Positions 8,352 through 16,179 of a DNA stretch of 20,045 bases are shown piece after piece. Source of the stretch: a virus; the IMG/VR virus record IMGVR_UViG_3300033388_003413, positions 1 through 20,045 of that record; one strand, given 5' to 3'. The notes under the pieces were generated by a model. That model had not been told where the DNA came from, did no database searches, and saw nothing but the letters and a program-made list of their open reading frames with translations. The translations under genes were made by a program, and so were the position numbers. Each line of letters begins with the position of its first letter. Positions within the stretch are counted from its first letter, which is position 1.

Positions 8352-8957
8352 ATGTCAGGAACTTTTCCAAGTACTCCAGCTCCTTCTGGTGCCAAAATAT
8401 CTAGCAGCAAACAAACGGCTATAAGCTTTGCTGAGAATAGTAGAAGGCAAGCAAGAAATATATACGGCCATTTATGGGAAATGGATTTACTATTTGAGTC
8501 TATGTCCAGAATAGAGTTTGCCCCTATAATGGGTTTCTCCGCAAAACAAAAAGGAATGTCTGGTTCTTTTCAGATAGTACTTCAACATCTTGCTGACCCT
8601 TTGGGGATTGCGACTGGTACACCTCTTTGTGATGCAGGAGATGCTGCTGGATCAGATACTGTGTCTTCTAAAGGGTGGACACCGAGCATTACTGGGATAT
8701 TTAAAGCGGGGAGTTTTTTAAGATTTACAAACCATAGCAAAGTATACATGCTAACAGAAGATGTTGACTCGGATGGTTCTGGCAATTGTGAGCTACCAAT
8801 ATTTCCACCAACATACGAATCTGTAATTAATGATGAAGCTATAGTGATCTCAGATGTAGAGTTCACTATGTCTTTCGCAAACGACGTCCAGGAATTCAAC
8901 ACTAGTGTCCCTGACATATACAGATTCAAAGCTAAACTTATGGAGAGCATAGCATAA
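8352..8957 (+). CDS. Tail protein between tape measure and tip (distal-tail candidate)
   Basis: A 201-residue protein with no catalytic motif and no membrane segment. After a Ser/Pro-rich start there are strand-like segments (HLWEMDLLFESM, GSFQIVLQHLAD, GSFLRFTNHSKVYML, AIVISDVEFTMSF). The middle Asp/Gly loop (DAGDAAGSD) and DSDGSGNCELP could be loops of a beta domain. By order (tape measure, this gene, tip protein) it is expected to build the tail end, equivalent to lambda gpM/gpL or a Dit-like distal tail protein. Sequence alone does not decide which. GAGGG at 8340-8344 is 7 bases upstream of the start. It ends with a TAATG overlap to the tip gene. Confidence 0.5.
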   Translation: MSGTFPSTPAPSGAKISSSKQTAISFAENSRRQARNIYGHLWEMDLLFESMSRIEFAPIMGFSAKQKGMSGSFQIVLQHLADPLGIATGTPLCDAGDAAGSDTVSSKGWTPSITGIFKAGSFLRFTNHSKVYMLTEDVDSDGSGNCELPIFPPTYESVINDEAIVISDVEFTMSFANDVQEFNTSVPDIYRFKAKLMESIA

Positions 8958-11900
8958 TGACTGATAGATCTCTCACTGCAGCAGCCATAACCAATTTAGA
9001 ATCCCCAGAAGCTGAATTCTATAAGTTAGTAAGAATGGACTTGGCTTCGCCTATATACTATACAACTGCGACATATGAAATAGTGTACGGTGGAAATACT
9101 TACTTACCCAATCCTACTCTAAAAGATATTCCTGATTTTTCTGAAACTATCAGAATGAGGCCTGCTACTCAGAAGATCACATTCAGTGGTGTCTTGCTAT
9201 CAGCTCAAGCCTTAACTCAGGGAAGTTATAAGAATAAAGATGTGTATGTTTATGAGTACTACCCCGTAGACGCTTCAGCTATTGAACTCTTTACAGGTAC
9301 TCTAGACAGCTATTCATCTACTGACGATAAAATTACTTGGAGTGTAGCCAATCATTGGTCGAACTTCGACGAAAGGAGAGGTCGGATATTGACTGATGAG
9401 TATCAGCAAAGACTATTCCCTGGAGATCGAGGTTTAGAGTTTATCAGCAAAACTGCCCCAGCTCTCGATTACTGGGGAAAATATAAAATAGGTACTTCCT
9501 ATTCTCAGTCCCAAGGTAGATTTGTTAGTAACACTCTAATCCCAGTCGCCAGTCCAACTGCTAGGGTAAGAGATTCAAGCAGAGAGATACTTGGTTCTGA
9601 TGGCGGTTTTACTTTTAGTGATACTTTTGAAGACACAAAGAAAACAGTTAATTCTGCTTTCTTACCAGTATACTATGGAACTACTATTGCTGGAGGTATG
9701 CCATGTTTTAGATTTGTTTCTGGAGCTAACTCTGAATTCTTACATGTAGTATACATAGTAGGCGAAGGCCAAGTAAACTATTTCTCAGATGTAACTTTCA
9801 ATTTTGGAGATGAAGTAAGAAGCTATACTGATGGGAGTATCTCTGCCAAAGTTACAGCTTACTTCCATCAAGGGATAGACTCAGCAGTGGTGGATGCTGC
9901 GTTACAAACCGCAACATCTACTTATGGTTCTGGTGAGTGGTCAGTTAATCACAGACTTAGGGGGATAGCTTATGTCCACATGGTCTATGAATATGACGAA
10001 GAAATCTGGGATGGTGAACCCCTGCCTATCTTTCACTTTACCGGCAGGAAGCCAGACACAACCACAACCTCTGGTATTTATAACGACAACCCAGCATGGG
10101 TGGTATATGACTATTTAACTAATACTACTTTCGGAAAAGGAATTCCTTCTGCAGAGCTGGATGCTGCTTCTTTCGTTACGGCTGCGGCTTATTGTGCTGC
10201 ACTTGTAGTTAAAGATGACAGTGGTCCTGGAACCATTTCTCGCTTTGCTTTTGGTGGAGGTATCAGTACAAAAGAAACACTGAAGGCCAATCTTGATACT
10301 GTATTAGCAACTATGCGAGGTTTCCTAGTTAAGGTTGGTGGTACTTATCGAATCATACAAGAAAGACATGATGAATCTTCAGTATATAGCTTTGATGAAT
10401 CAAACTACAAAGCAAAATCACTAAAAGTAAAAGATGGAGGGCTTAGCAAACTAGCCAATGTAGTTTACTATACATACTCTGATGAAGACAATGATGGGGA
10501 GAATGACACAGTAATCTCTGACTCCGCTGCATATTTAGCAGAAGATGGTGGTACTGAGTTTAGAATGGACATTGAATCTCTACTCGAAAAGAGCAGATCC
10601 AGGGCAAGGAACAAAGCAGACACGGCACTGAAACGATCTAGAGAACAAATTCAAATAGAACTTATAGCTTCTCATGCTGATGCTCGGAGGATAGAGTCTG
10701 GCAAGATAATAGACCTTTCAAATAGCACTAGATCTTGGTCAGCAAAACTATTCAGAGTTGTAGAAACTGTCATTATGAATGACGGAGATGTGAAACTCTA
10801 CTGCTGGGAATACGAACCAACTGTATTTGATTGGTCGGTCCCCGCAGTTTACATACTGCCTAATTCGGTTGCCACTATCGATCACTTTACTGTTACCCCT
10901 CCTTCTGCGCTCACGGTTGCTTCAGGCACAGCACACTTATTACTAGGTGGAGACGGCACTGTAACTTCAAGAGCTTATGTTAGTTTCACCCTTGCAGCTA
11001 GCATCTTCGTACATGGCTATGAACTTGAATATAAAAAGACAACTGAGTCTACTTACACTAAGGTCCCAATGCCTGGACCAGACAATGACTCTGTTTATTT
11101 ATCTCCAATGGAAGATGGGACTAATTATAATATCCGTGTTCGTTCGGGAAATGGCCTAGGAAGGTACTCTGCATGGGTGGCTGTCATCCATACTGTCGCC
11201 GGGAAATTACTATCACCGAATCCGCCATCTGCCCTTGCTTCTGCTCCAGACGAAAATGCCAATAACTTAACTTGGACTAATCCTTCAGATGTTGACTTAA
11301 GCCACACAGAAATATGGGCATCTACCACGAATAACAGATCGTTAGCCGTTTTAGTTGGCTCAGAAGATAAGACATTCAATCACTCAACAAGCACAGCTCA
11401 ATATTACTGGATTCGTTCAATTGATACTACAGGTTTATTTTCGACTTGGCATCCGACCGGGGCGTCGTCGGGTGTCTTAGGTACGCCGGACGCTATTCCA
11501 GGATTAGGCGACATAACATTAGACCAATTCGGCGGCGATGGAATTAACATAATGAACGAGCCTTTTTCTTCGTTTGAGGATGGGACATCTACGAACAGCA
11601 CTAATGCCGATTGGGACACCGACAATACTCACCAGAGATTCGGGTCCAAGTGTGCGAAGGTAACTTTAGTTGCTACAGGGTCTGGTTTAGTGTGGCTTGT
11701 TGAGGGAGGTGTTGGTTCGCAACAGCCGATAAAATATCCTGACGCGGGCGGTTTAATCTTATCCTTTTATGCCGAGGCGTCTAATTCAGGGATGACAGCG
11801 CGAATATCTCTTGAGAGCGAAACATCACCAGCCTATCAATCTATAACTACTGGAAGTATGAACAGGTATGAGTTTTTAATACCTTCTGTCACTGATGTCG

Positions 11901-12724
11901 AGTCTTATGCTACTTTAGATATTACAGGTAATGCCGGAGAAACCGTCTACTTTGATGGCATCCAGATAGAAAGAAAACTAGGAACACTTAATACTTCGAC
12001 GCCTTATACTTTGCCCATTTTTAACTGGCAAGAATTAACAGACTACCGAGCAACACTGGGTGCGACATGGGGTACAAGTGGCAACATAGGTGGGGACAGG
12101 TTTCCTGATTATTGGGACAACGATGGACTGGTCTATCATAACTATATTGAGGCAATCTCGTCCTGGAATCTAACGGCGGGGCTATCCATTTCAAATGGCG
12201 AAATTTTAGTTCAAGGGCGAACCGCCGGAAATTCCATCGGCTTTAGGTTGATGAAACATTATAGTAATTTACTAACATTCAGCAAGCGAAGAAGTTGTCG
12301 AATGTCATTATCTGTTGATAATGTTTCAGACTACAGCACGACACTGTATTTCGTTGTCGGTGCTGGTGGAGGTGATATATCAGCCAATTTTGTAGGTGTT
12401 GGGCTTAAACGTATCGGTTCTACGCTACAAGTCTATCTCGTTTCTTGCAACGGCACGACGACAACTTATACAACAGTTACTGGGTGTACTCTAGCAGATA
12501 ATGACTATATAAGCGCCGCGATTGTCGGAGTTGCGGCGGGTGGGTATTCGACATTAGCAATATTAAAAAACGGAACGACCACATATTCTTCAAATACTAC
12601 GTCGACTTTACCAACCGGGACAACTTACGCGGAATGGTTTGGTTACTTAAGGATGCCATCTACAGCCGCAGGAACTGCGATTTGTAAAGTTGGTGATTTC
12701 TTTACAATGCAGGAGGAAAGTTAA
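8957..12724 (+). CDS. Tail tip / central fibre protein with FnIII and carbohydrate-binding-like modules
   Basis: A 1255-residue modular protein. Residues ~1-200 resemble the hub domain seen in DUF2163-type tail proteins (YGGNTYLPNPTLKDIPDFSE, then a beta-rich repeat). Residues ~229-620 resemble the lambda gpJ/TipJ core: AFLPVYYGTTIAGGMPCF, IWDGEPLPIFHFTGRKP, NPAWVVYDYLTNTTFGKGIP, then MRGFLVKVGGTYRIIQERH. Two fibronectin III-like domains follow at ~645-745 and ~752-835 (ELEYKKTTESTYTKV; HTEIWAS with YYWIRSIDTTGLFS). Residues ~865-1005 look like a jelly-roll carbohydrate-binding module (FSSFEDGT opening, ETVYFDGIQIE closing). Residues ~1010-1255 are Ser/Thr/Gly-rich strands, probably the receptor-binding end. 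CpG density rises about three-fold in the last 1.3-1.5 kb, suggesting a transferred tip. Confidence 0.75.
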   Translation: MTDRSLTAAAITNLESPEAEFYKLVRMDLASPIYYTTATYEIVYGGNTYLPNPTLKDIPDFSETIRMRPATQKITFSGVLLSAQALTQGSYKNKDVYVYEYYPVDASAIELFTGTLDSYSSTDDKITWSVANHWSNFDERRGRILTDEYQQRLFPGDRGLEFISKTAPALDYWGKYKIGTSYSQSQGRFVSNTLIPVASPTARVRDSSREILGSDGGFTFSDTFEDTKKTVNSAFLPVYYGTTIAGGMPCFRFVSGANSEFLHVVYIVGEGQVNYFSDVTFNFGDEVRSYTDGSISAKVTAYFHQGIDSAVVDAALQTATSTYGSGEWSVNHRLRGIAYVHMVYEYDEEIWDGEPLPIFHFTGRKPDTTTTSGIYNDNPAWVVYDYLTNTTFGKGIPSAELDAASFVTAAAYCAALVVKDDSGPGTISRFAFGGGISTKETLKANLDTVLATMRGFLVKVGGTYRIIQERHDESSVYSFDESNYKAKSLKVKDGGLSKLANVVYYTYSDEDNDGENDTVISDSAAYLAEDGGTEFRMDIESLLEKSRSRARNKADTALKRSREQIQIELIASHADARRIESGKIIDLSNSTRSWSAKLFRVVETVIMNDGDVKLYCWEYEPTVFDWSVPAVYILPNSVATIDHFTVTPPSALTVASGTAHLLLGGDGTVTSRAYVSFTLAASIFVHGYELEYKKTTESTYTKVPMPGPDNDSVYLSPMEDGTNYNIRVRSGNGLGRYSAWVAVIHTVAGKLLSPNPPSALASAPDENANNLTWTNPSDVDLSHTEIWASTTNNRSLAVLVGSEDKTFNHSTSTAQYYWIRSIDTTGLFSTWHPTGASSGVLGTPDAIPGLGDITLDQFGGDGINIMNEPFSSFEDGTSTNSTNADWDTDNTHQRFGSKCAKVTLVATGSGLVWLVEGGVGSQQPIKYPDAGGLILSFYAEASNSGMTARISLESETSPAYQSITTGSMNRYEFLIPSVTDVESYATLDITGNAGETVYFDGIQIERKLGTLNTSTPYTLPIFNWQELTDYRATLGATWGTSGNIGGDRFPDYWDNDGLVYHNYIEAISSWNLTAGLSISNGEILVQGRTAGNSIGFRLMKHYSNLLTFSKRRSCRMSLSVDNVSDYSTTLYFVVGAGGGDISANFVGVGLKRIGSTLQVYLVSCNGTTTTYTTVTGCTLADNDYISAAIVGVAAGGYSTLAILKNGTTTYSSNTTSTLPTGTTYAEWFGYLRMPSTAAGTAICKVGDFFTMQEES

Positions 12725-13176
12725 TGCTAGTTATTGATGATATAGAAAATATTCCAGATGGTGCAAAAGTAATAAACGTCATCTCCGACACGGAAATAGA
12801 AGTTTATTTTGAGGACGACGACTTAGTTATGGGAATGGATGTTCTGCAGCCTGAGAAAGAGATGCAAAGTATTAGAGCTAGGCAAGATCTCATAGGACAA
12901 CTAAAGCAAGAAGTTACTCTGTCAGGTGTAATTTATAAAATGGATCTAAAATCTATGCTGGACTTGCTCGTGGTTTCAGCTGGAGGAAGAGGTGGAAGAC
13001 TACGGAGTAAGCTTGCAACAGATCAGCATTTTACAATGCGTGACTACACATCTGCCGAAATTATCTCAGTTATCGACTTTATAATTTCTGATAGAACAAG
13101 CAAGGCTGAAAACAAATACAACAGATTGGTTTCCATTAGTAACGCTACAACTAAAGAGGAGTTGAGAAACTTATGA
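12724..13176 (+). CDS. Tip-associated accessory protein, DUF4376-like pattern (fibre assembly candidate)
   Basis: A 150-residue acidic protein. It begins with a small strand pair (MLVIDDIENIPDGAKVINVI, then EIEVYFEDDDLV). Then comes a helical C-terminal part: IRARQDLIGQLK, SGVIYKMDLKSM, FTMRDYTSAEIISVIDFI, and a final NATTKEELRNL. The order 'R-x-x-r then G-x-x-y then t-x-x-e-i then a final t-x-e-E-L' resembles DUF4376-type domains found in tail fibre assembly proteins. I regard this as a pattern resemblance only. Translation is well supported: AGGAGG at 12711-12716 is 7 bases upstream, and the ATG overlaps the tip gene's stop. A role as chaperone or small subunit of the tip is inferred from adjacency. 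Confidence 0.5.
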   Translation: MLVIDDIENIPDGAKVINVISDTEIEVYFEDDDLVMGMDVLQPEKEMQSIRARQDLIGQLKQEVTLSGVIYKMDLKSMLDLLVVSAGGRGGRLRSKLATDQHFTMRDYTSAEIISVIDFIISDRTSKAENKYNRLVSISNATTKEELRNL

Positions 13177-13748
13177 TACTTATCTCAGCAGGACACTATC
13201 CTGAGAGGCCTGGAGCATGTTTCGGTTCTTTCTGTGAACACGAAGAGGCAATGGCTTGGGCTATACTTATAACTGACTACTTAATACGTGAGGGACAGGA
13301 AGCCATGCTGGTCCCCGTTGGGACTCTCAGGACAAAGACAGAATTTATAAACAGCCGCAATCCAGAACTTGCTATCGAGATACATTTTAATAGCTTTAAG
13401 ATTTGGGAAGACGCAAACCGAGACGGTCTGATTACAGATGATGAGCTCCATCATGCAGGTAGAGGTTGTGAGACTTTATATTTTCCTGGCTCTCAGAAAG
13501 GAGTATTGTTGGCTGACAACATGCAGAAATCTTTGTCCTCTATATTTCCCCCTAACCGTGGTGCAAAGGAGGGCTGGTATCGAATGAACCCAAAGAATGG
13601 TCCTGACTATTTTCTTGAGAAGACATCTTGTCCTTCTGTCATTGTGGAACCTGAGTTCATACATAAGAAAAATAAAATACAGAGCAACATGAGAGAAGCA
13701 TGTGACGCTATTGGCAATGCTATAATAAAAACTATTGAGGAATTTTAA
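13173..13748 (+). CDS. N-acetylmuramoyl-L-alanine amidase endolysin with EF-hand-like loop
   Basis: A 191-residue zinc amidase of the Amidase_3 type, cutting the bond between muramic acid and the peptide stem. Motifs in order: ISAGHYPERPGA with zinc ligand H8; an acidic cluster E22-H23-E24-E25 likely supplying the zinc Glu; EIHFNS with H71; ETLYFPGS (~100-107); and VIVEPEF with E159 or E161 as catalytic Glu. Inserted just after the H71 motif is D80-x-N82-x-D84-G-L-I87-x-x-x-E91, a textbook 12-residue EF-hand calcium loop. There is no signal peptide or membrane segment, so export should depend on a holin. The start overlaps the previous stop (ATGA). It heads the lysis cassette and is directly followed by membrane protein genes. 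Confidence 0.85.
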   Translation: MILISAGHYPERPGACFGSFCEHEEAMAWAILITDYLIREGQEAMLVPVGTLRTKTEFINSRNPELAIEIHFNSFKIWEDANRDGLITDDELHHAGRGCETLYFPGSQKGVLLADNMQKSLSSIFPPNRGAKEGWYRMNPKNGPDYFLEKTSCPSVIVEPEFIHKKNKIQSNMREACDAIGNAIIKTIEEF

Positions 13749-14164
13749 TGGGTGAAAAGATAGAACTGACTCAGGAAGAACTTGATGCAAAGATTGCTGA
13801 AGGCATAAAAGTCGGAGTACAAGAGGCTAAACTCGAAATCTTAATAGGTGATTTCCAATCTCATAAGAATGAAGAAGAAACTAGGTGGGCTGAGATGTTT
13901 GCTTTGGTGCGCGCTTTTCCTGAAAAAGTAACAGCATGTAAGGATACACTTGAGACTGACTTCTATAAAGAACTTGAAGATCACTATGTAACAAAAGCAG
14001 ACATTAAACTATTGAAGCAAGAGATAAAAAGTCAAAACAAAGAAATCTCAAACAAGTTTAAATGGACCGTTGGGGTCATTGCTGCAGTCGCTGGTGTACT
14101 CCAGTTTGCTGCAACAATGATTTATTTAAGTTATCAAATAGCAAGATTATCTGGAGTAACCTGA
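13748..14164 (+). CDS. C-tail-anchored membrane protein of lysis cassette (XhlA-like/holin-associated candidate)
   Basis: A 138-residue protein. Residues ~1-100 are charged and helical (LTQEELDAKIAEGIKVG; later DHYVTKADIKLLKQEIKSQN), with a coiled-coil look towards residue 100. One membrane segment follows at ~107-130 (VGVIAAVAGVLQFAATMIYL), then a short tail. This coiled-coil-plus-C-terminal-anchor plan resembles XhlA-type hemolysin/holin partners, though the N-terminal part is longer. GAGG at 13737-13740 is 7 bases upstream, and the ATG overlaps the amidase stop. It could be a holin, a holin partner or an antiholin; the next gene, with two membrane segments, is the better holin. Its stop overlaps the following ATG (TGATG). 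Confidence 0.55.
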   Translation: MGEKIELTQEELDAKIAEGIKVGVQEAKLEILIGDFQSHKNEEETRWAEMFALVRAFPEKVTACKDTLETDFYKELEDHYVTKADIKLLKQEIKSQNKEISNKFKWTVGVIAAVAGVLQFAATMIYLSYQIARLSGVT

Positions 14165-14373
14165 TGTTGACGCCAAAAGAGCTGAACAGTTGGAGGATAA
14201 TACCTCGATTATTAATATTCTTGTACGGAGCGTTCTGCCTACATGTTGGAATCTGGTTCATGGAGTTGCTAGATCCCTCTGCTGCCCAAAGCGCTTTTGT
14301 CTCAGTAATATGGGGGGCATCTTCTGCTTGGTTCGGCTTATATGTGAATAGTGGAGGTAGTAAAGATGGCTGA
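14164..14373 (+). CDS. Probable holin, two transmembrane segments
   Basis: A 69-residue membrane protein starting at ATG 14164. The frame is open further upstream to an ATG at 14062, but that lies inside the preceding gene. The TGATG overlap with GGAG at 14153-14156, 7 bases upstream, fixes the start. Segment 1 is about PRLLIFLYGAFCLHVGIWF, segment 2 about FVSVIWGASSAWFGLYV, with a short loop (ELLDPSAAQ) and a GGSKDG tail. Length and topology fit class II holins, which form membrane lesions that release the endolysin. Its last 8 bases overlap the i-spanin start at 14366, as in compact lysis cassettes. Confidence 0.6.
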   Translation: MLTPKELNSWRIIPRLLIFLYGAFCLHVGIWFMELLDPSAAQSAFVSVIWGASSAWFGLYVNSGGSKDG

Positions 14374-14737
14374 AAATACTTATAAAGTAATGCTAGGAAA
14401 AGGCTTACAGTTTTTAGTGATAGTACTTTCCGTATGCTTGTTGTTAGGCCTTGGCTATGTTGGAGGTAAAGTTACTACGCTATACCACATTAGCGAAGCT
14501 TCACAAGAGCTTCAATCAGTTGACTCAGAAAGAGGTTTGGAGATAAGAAATGAAACAGAACAACTACTCGAACAGAATGAAGATTGGTTCAAAACTCATA
14601 AAGCTTATGATGCTGATGGCAATCCTACTACAGAGTTCTTGCAGTATCTTGAGTCCCAGAGGACAGCTGCGCTCAAGCGAAGTGACTCGACCTCTCTCGA
14701 TAGAAAAATTGCCAAATGGTGGCAAGATCTCTGGTAA
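14366..14737 (+). CDS. i-spanin (Rz-like inner membrane spanin subunit)
   Basis: A 123-residue type II membrane protein. I choose ATG 14366 over the in-frame GTG at 14351 because GGAGG at 14353-14357 is 8 bases before it. A membrane segment at ~14-32 (LQFLVIVLSVCLLLGLGYV) is followed by a helical periplasmic region (EASQELQSVDSERGLEI, then TEQLLEQNEDWF). The protein ends in a basic/aromatic tail (KIAKWWQDLW). This is the plan of lambda Rz, which links to an outer-membrane lipoprotein and fuses the two membranes in the last step of lysis. The case rests on topology, position and the lipoprotein gene overlapping it in the +1 frame. Confidence 0.7.
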   Translation: MAENTYKVMLGKGLQFLVIVLSVCLLLGLGYVGGKVTTLYHISEASQELQSVDSERGLEIRNETEQLLEQNEDWFKTHKAYDADGNPTTEFLQYLESQRTAALKRSDSTSLDRKIAKWWQDLW

Positions 14738-14834
14738 GGAAGAACGCGAAGCTTATGCTAAGTGGCAAGTGAGACAGATAATTCTGTCAAGTGATATTGG
14801 CGCTAGAATGAAACGAATTAAAGAAGGAGAGTAA
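14550..14834 (+). CDS. o-spanin (Rz1-like outer membrane lipoprotein), overlapping i-spanin in +1 frame
   Basis: A 94-residue protein. ATG 14550 has GGAG at 14539-14542, 7 bases upstream; the later ATG 14577 has none. A basic start and hydrophobic run (LIKLMMLMAILLQSSC) end at C31, which would be lipidated. The lipobox Q-S-S-C is slightly off consensus at position -3, but small residues precede the Cys. The mature part is ~64 residues, with Pro residues early and a charged helical end (EEREAYAKWQVRQIILSSD). The first 188 bases lie inside the i-spanin gene in the +1 frame, and 97 bases extend past it: an overlapping, not fully embedded, spanin pair. Together they span the periplasm. Confidence 0.7.
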   Translation: MKQNNYSNRMKIGSKLIKLMMLMAILLQSSCSILSPRGQLRSSEVTRPLSIEKLPNGGKISGKEEREAYAKWQVRQIILSSDIGARMKRIKEGE

Positions 14835-14849
14835 AATCTAGCATAGTAG

Positions 14850-14904
14850 ACTAAACAGAAATAGAGAGCATGAGGCTATATCAAGTTTTCTATTTCTGTT
14901 TAGT
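14850..14904. terminator. Inverted repeat at convergent operon junction, candidate bidirectional terminator
   Basis: Perfect 15-base arms, ACTAAACAGAAATAG at 14850-14864 and its complement at 14890-14904, enclose a 25-base loop whose ends can pair a little further (A-T, G-U). It lies 15 bases past the last rightward stop and ~46 bases past the last leftward stop. Neither side has a proper U-tract, so a classical intrinsic terminator is uncertain. An RNA end-protecting stem or a factor-dependent terminator are alternatives. Confidence 0.5.
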
Positions 14905-14940
14905 ACGTGTACAGAATGGAGCAGCTTTTAAACTAGTATA

Positions 14941-14954
14941 TTAGAATATTCTAA
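14941..14954. repeat. 14-base perfect palindrome
   Basis: TTAGAATATTCTAA is its own reverse complement. It covers the stop codon of the dCMP deaminase gene and sits in the same convergent junction as the long stem-loop. It is AT-rich enough to be chance, but could be a protein binding site. Confidence 0.4.
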
Positions 14955-15385
14955 AGTTCTAGCCAAACTCTTCCTGCTTTCTCCCAAAGATCCTTAGACG
15001 CACTGTGGGGATATTTCTCGCTAAAGACTATAGTTTGACAAGAAGTATTAAGCAATAGCTTCACACAAGTTATACATGGTGAGTGCGTAACATAAGCAAC
15101 TTCTATTTCATTAACGTCTTTACATTGCAACAAAGCATTCTGCTCCGCGTGAATAGCTTCACAAGCACTTAGGTTTTCTCCTGACTTAGAAGCAGCAGCA
15201 GTTTTATTACACGGTTCTTCTTTAGTACAATTATGAAGACCTGCCGCAGTTCCGTTGTAACCCGTTGAAAGAATATGTCCTAAACCATCTACTAAGACAC
15301 AGCCGACAGATCTTCTACAGCAAGTTGCCCGAGTAGAAACTACTCGAGCTATATCCAAGAAATAAGAATCTTTATCAGGTCTCAT
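14951..15385 (-). CDS. dCMP deaminase
   Basis: A 144-residue zinc deaminase converting dCMP to dUMP. The catalytic signature is clear: H79-A-E81 (zinc ligand and proton shuttle), then SPC104-ITC107 supplying the two zinc cysteines. The front half has VGCVLVDG and the GYNGTAAGLHNC loop typical of dCMP deaminases, plus Cys residues (C22/C23, C53, C59, C75) that could form the second zinc site of T4-type enzymes. AAGGA lies 7 bases before the start. The ATG overlaps the stop of the upstream thymidylate-synthase-family gene (ATGA), so the two are coupled. It is the last gene of the leftward operon. In T4, deaminase and dCMP hydroxymethylase occur together, so its presence does not decide which way the pathway runs. 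Confidence 0.9.
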   Translation of the reverse strand: MRPDKDSYFLDIARVVSTRATCCRRSVGCVLVDGLGHILSTGYNGTAAGLHNCTKEEPCNKTAAASKSGENLSACEAIHAEQNALLQCKDVNEIEVAYVTHSPCITCVKLLLNTSCQTIVFSEKYPHSASKDLWEKAGRVWLEL

Positions 15386-16179
15386 TTTAAATCCTTAATC
15401 TGAAGCAAGAATGGACTATCAATAACTTCCCAATTCTCTAATCCAGCTTGTTCTAACAGATAAGTCAAATCATAAGGGCTATCAAACTCAAATAAATCAA
15501 TTGGATTAATTTCTTCACGCTCAAAGTTTTCTATTACTGATTCAGCTGCTTCAAAGTTATTCTCATATAAGTGTTGAGAACCCGTACTTAAGAATAAACT
15601 ACCAAGTTCTAAACCTGGATAATCATTAAGTAAACAGATAGCGACCCAAGCTGAGATCATCGAAAAGTTAAAAGTATCGTAAACCCAACCAAGCCAAGCA
15701 TCTGATGAACGCATGTTAGCTTTGCAATGTAGCTTATTGCCTCTAATAAACCATTGGAGATTTAATGTACATGGAATATCTTTTGAAGGACCAGGGTTTT
15801 CTCTCCAGATATTAAGTACAGCTTGTCTGGAATCAGCATCACGCTTTAAACATTGTACTACATAACTCAACTGGTCAATTACTTTTGGACCATAAGCTCC
15901 ATTAAACATCATTCCATCATCACTAAACTTTGCAATAGCTTTCATAAACCTTGTAATATCTTCTACTCGATTACTGCCACTTAAAATCCAATGAGCTTCA
16001 CCGCACATGAACTTATAATTCATATCACGTTGTGGAACTGTTATAATTGGTTGATTCATATCTATAACAGATTGATAGCCTATTATCTCTTTTGTTTTCA
16101 TGCCTCTGGGTTTAGAATTGACACCATGTTCCATTATAGCTGTTAGTAACATGTGCCATGATTCGTTAATATTATTCAT
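15382..16179 (-). CDS. Thymidylate synthase-family enzyme, predicted dCMP hydroxymethylase
   Basis: A 265-residue folate-dependent pyrimidine C5 enzyme. Conserved family points: catalytic C137 in DIPCTLNLQW, Glu E61 (GEAHWILSG), Y96-G97, phosphate-binding R118 (DADSRQAV), R157-S158-S159-D160, L163-G164, and H-L-Y near the end (SQHLYEN). The telling site is D168 (LGWVYD). Counting from R157/D160/G164, it aligns with E. coli TS N177, the Asn that reads uracil. T4 dCMP hydroxymethylase has Asp (D179) there, and also Thr after the catalytic Cys, as here (C137-T138), where TS has His. The C-terminus lacks the usual TS ending. I infer dCMP is the substrate, giving 5-hydroxymethyl-dCMP. Ordinary TS activity or dCMP methylation are alternatives. 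It overlaps its upstream gene by 8 bases; AAGG is 8 bases upstream. Confidence 0.7.
   Translation of the reverse strand: MNNINESWHMLLTAIMEHGVNSKPRGMKTKEIIGYQSVIDMNQPIITVPQRDMNYKFMCGEAHWILSGSNRVEDITRFMKAIAKFSDDGMMFNGAYGPKVIDQLSYVVQCLKRDADSRQAVLNIWRENPGPSKDIPCTLNLQWFIRGNKLHCKANMRSSDAWLGWVYDTFNFSMISAWVAICLLNDYPGLELGSLFLSTGSQHLYENNFEAAESVIENFEREEINPIDLFEFDSPYDLTYLLEQAGLENWEVIDSPFLLQIKDLK

Noticed and set aside
14062-14163. Upstream extension of the probable holin to ATG 14062
   Set aside because: The extra 34 residues are Cys/Trp-rich, out of frame inside the preceding gene, and ATG 14164 has a well-placed GGAG and stop/start overlap.
14850-14904. Phage attachment site or origin at the long inverted repeat
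   Set aside because: No integrase, iterons or replication genes are nearby, and a convergent gene junction is the usual place for transcription-end structures.
15382-16179. Plain thymidylate synthase annotation
   Set aside because: The base-reading Asn is replaced by Asp, the residue after the catalytic Cys is Thr rather than His, and the usual TS C-terminus is missing. dCMP hydroxymethylase fits better, though not proven.
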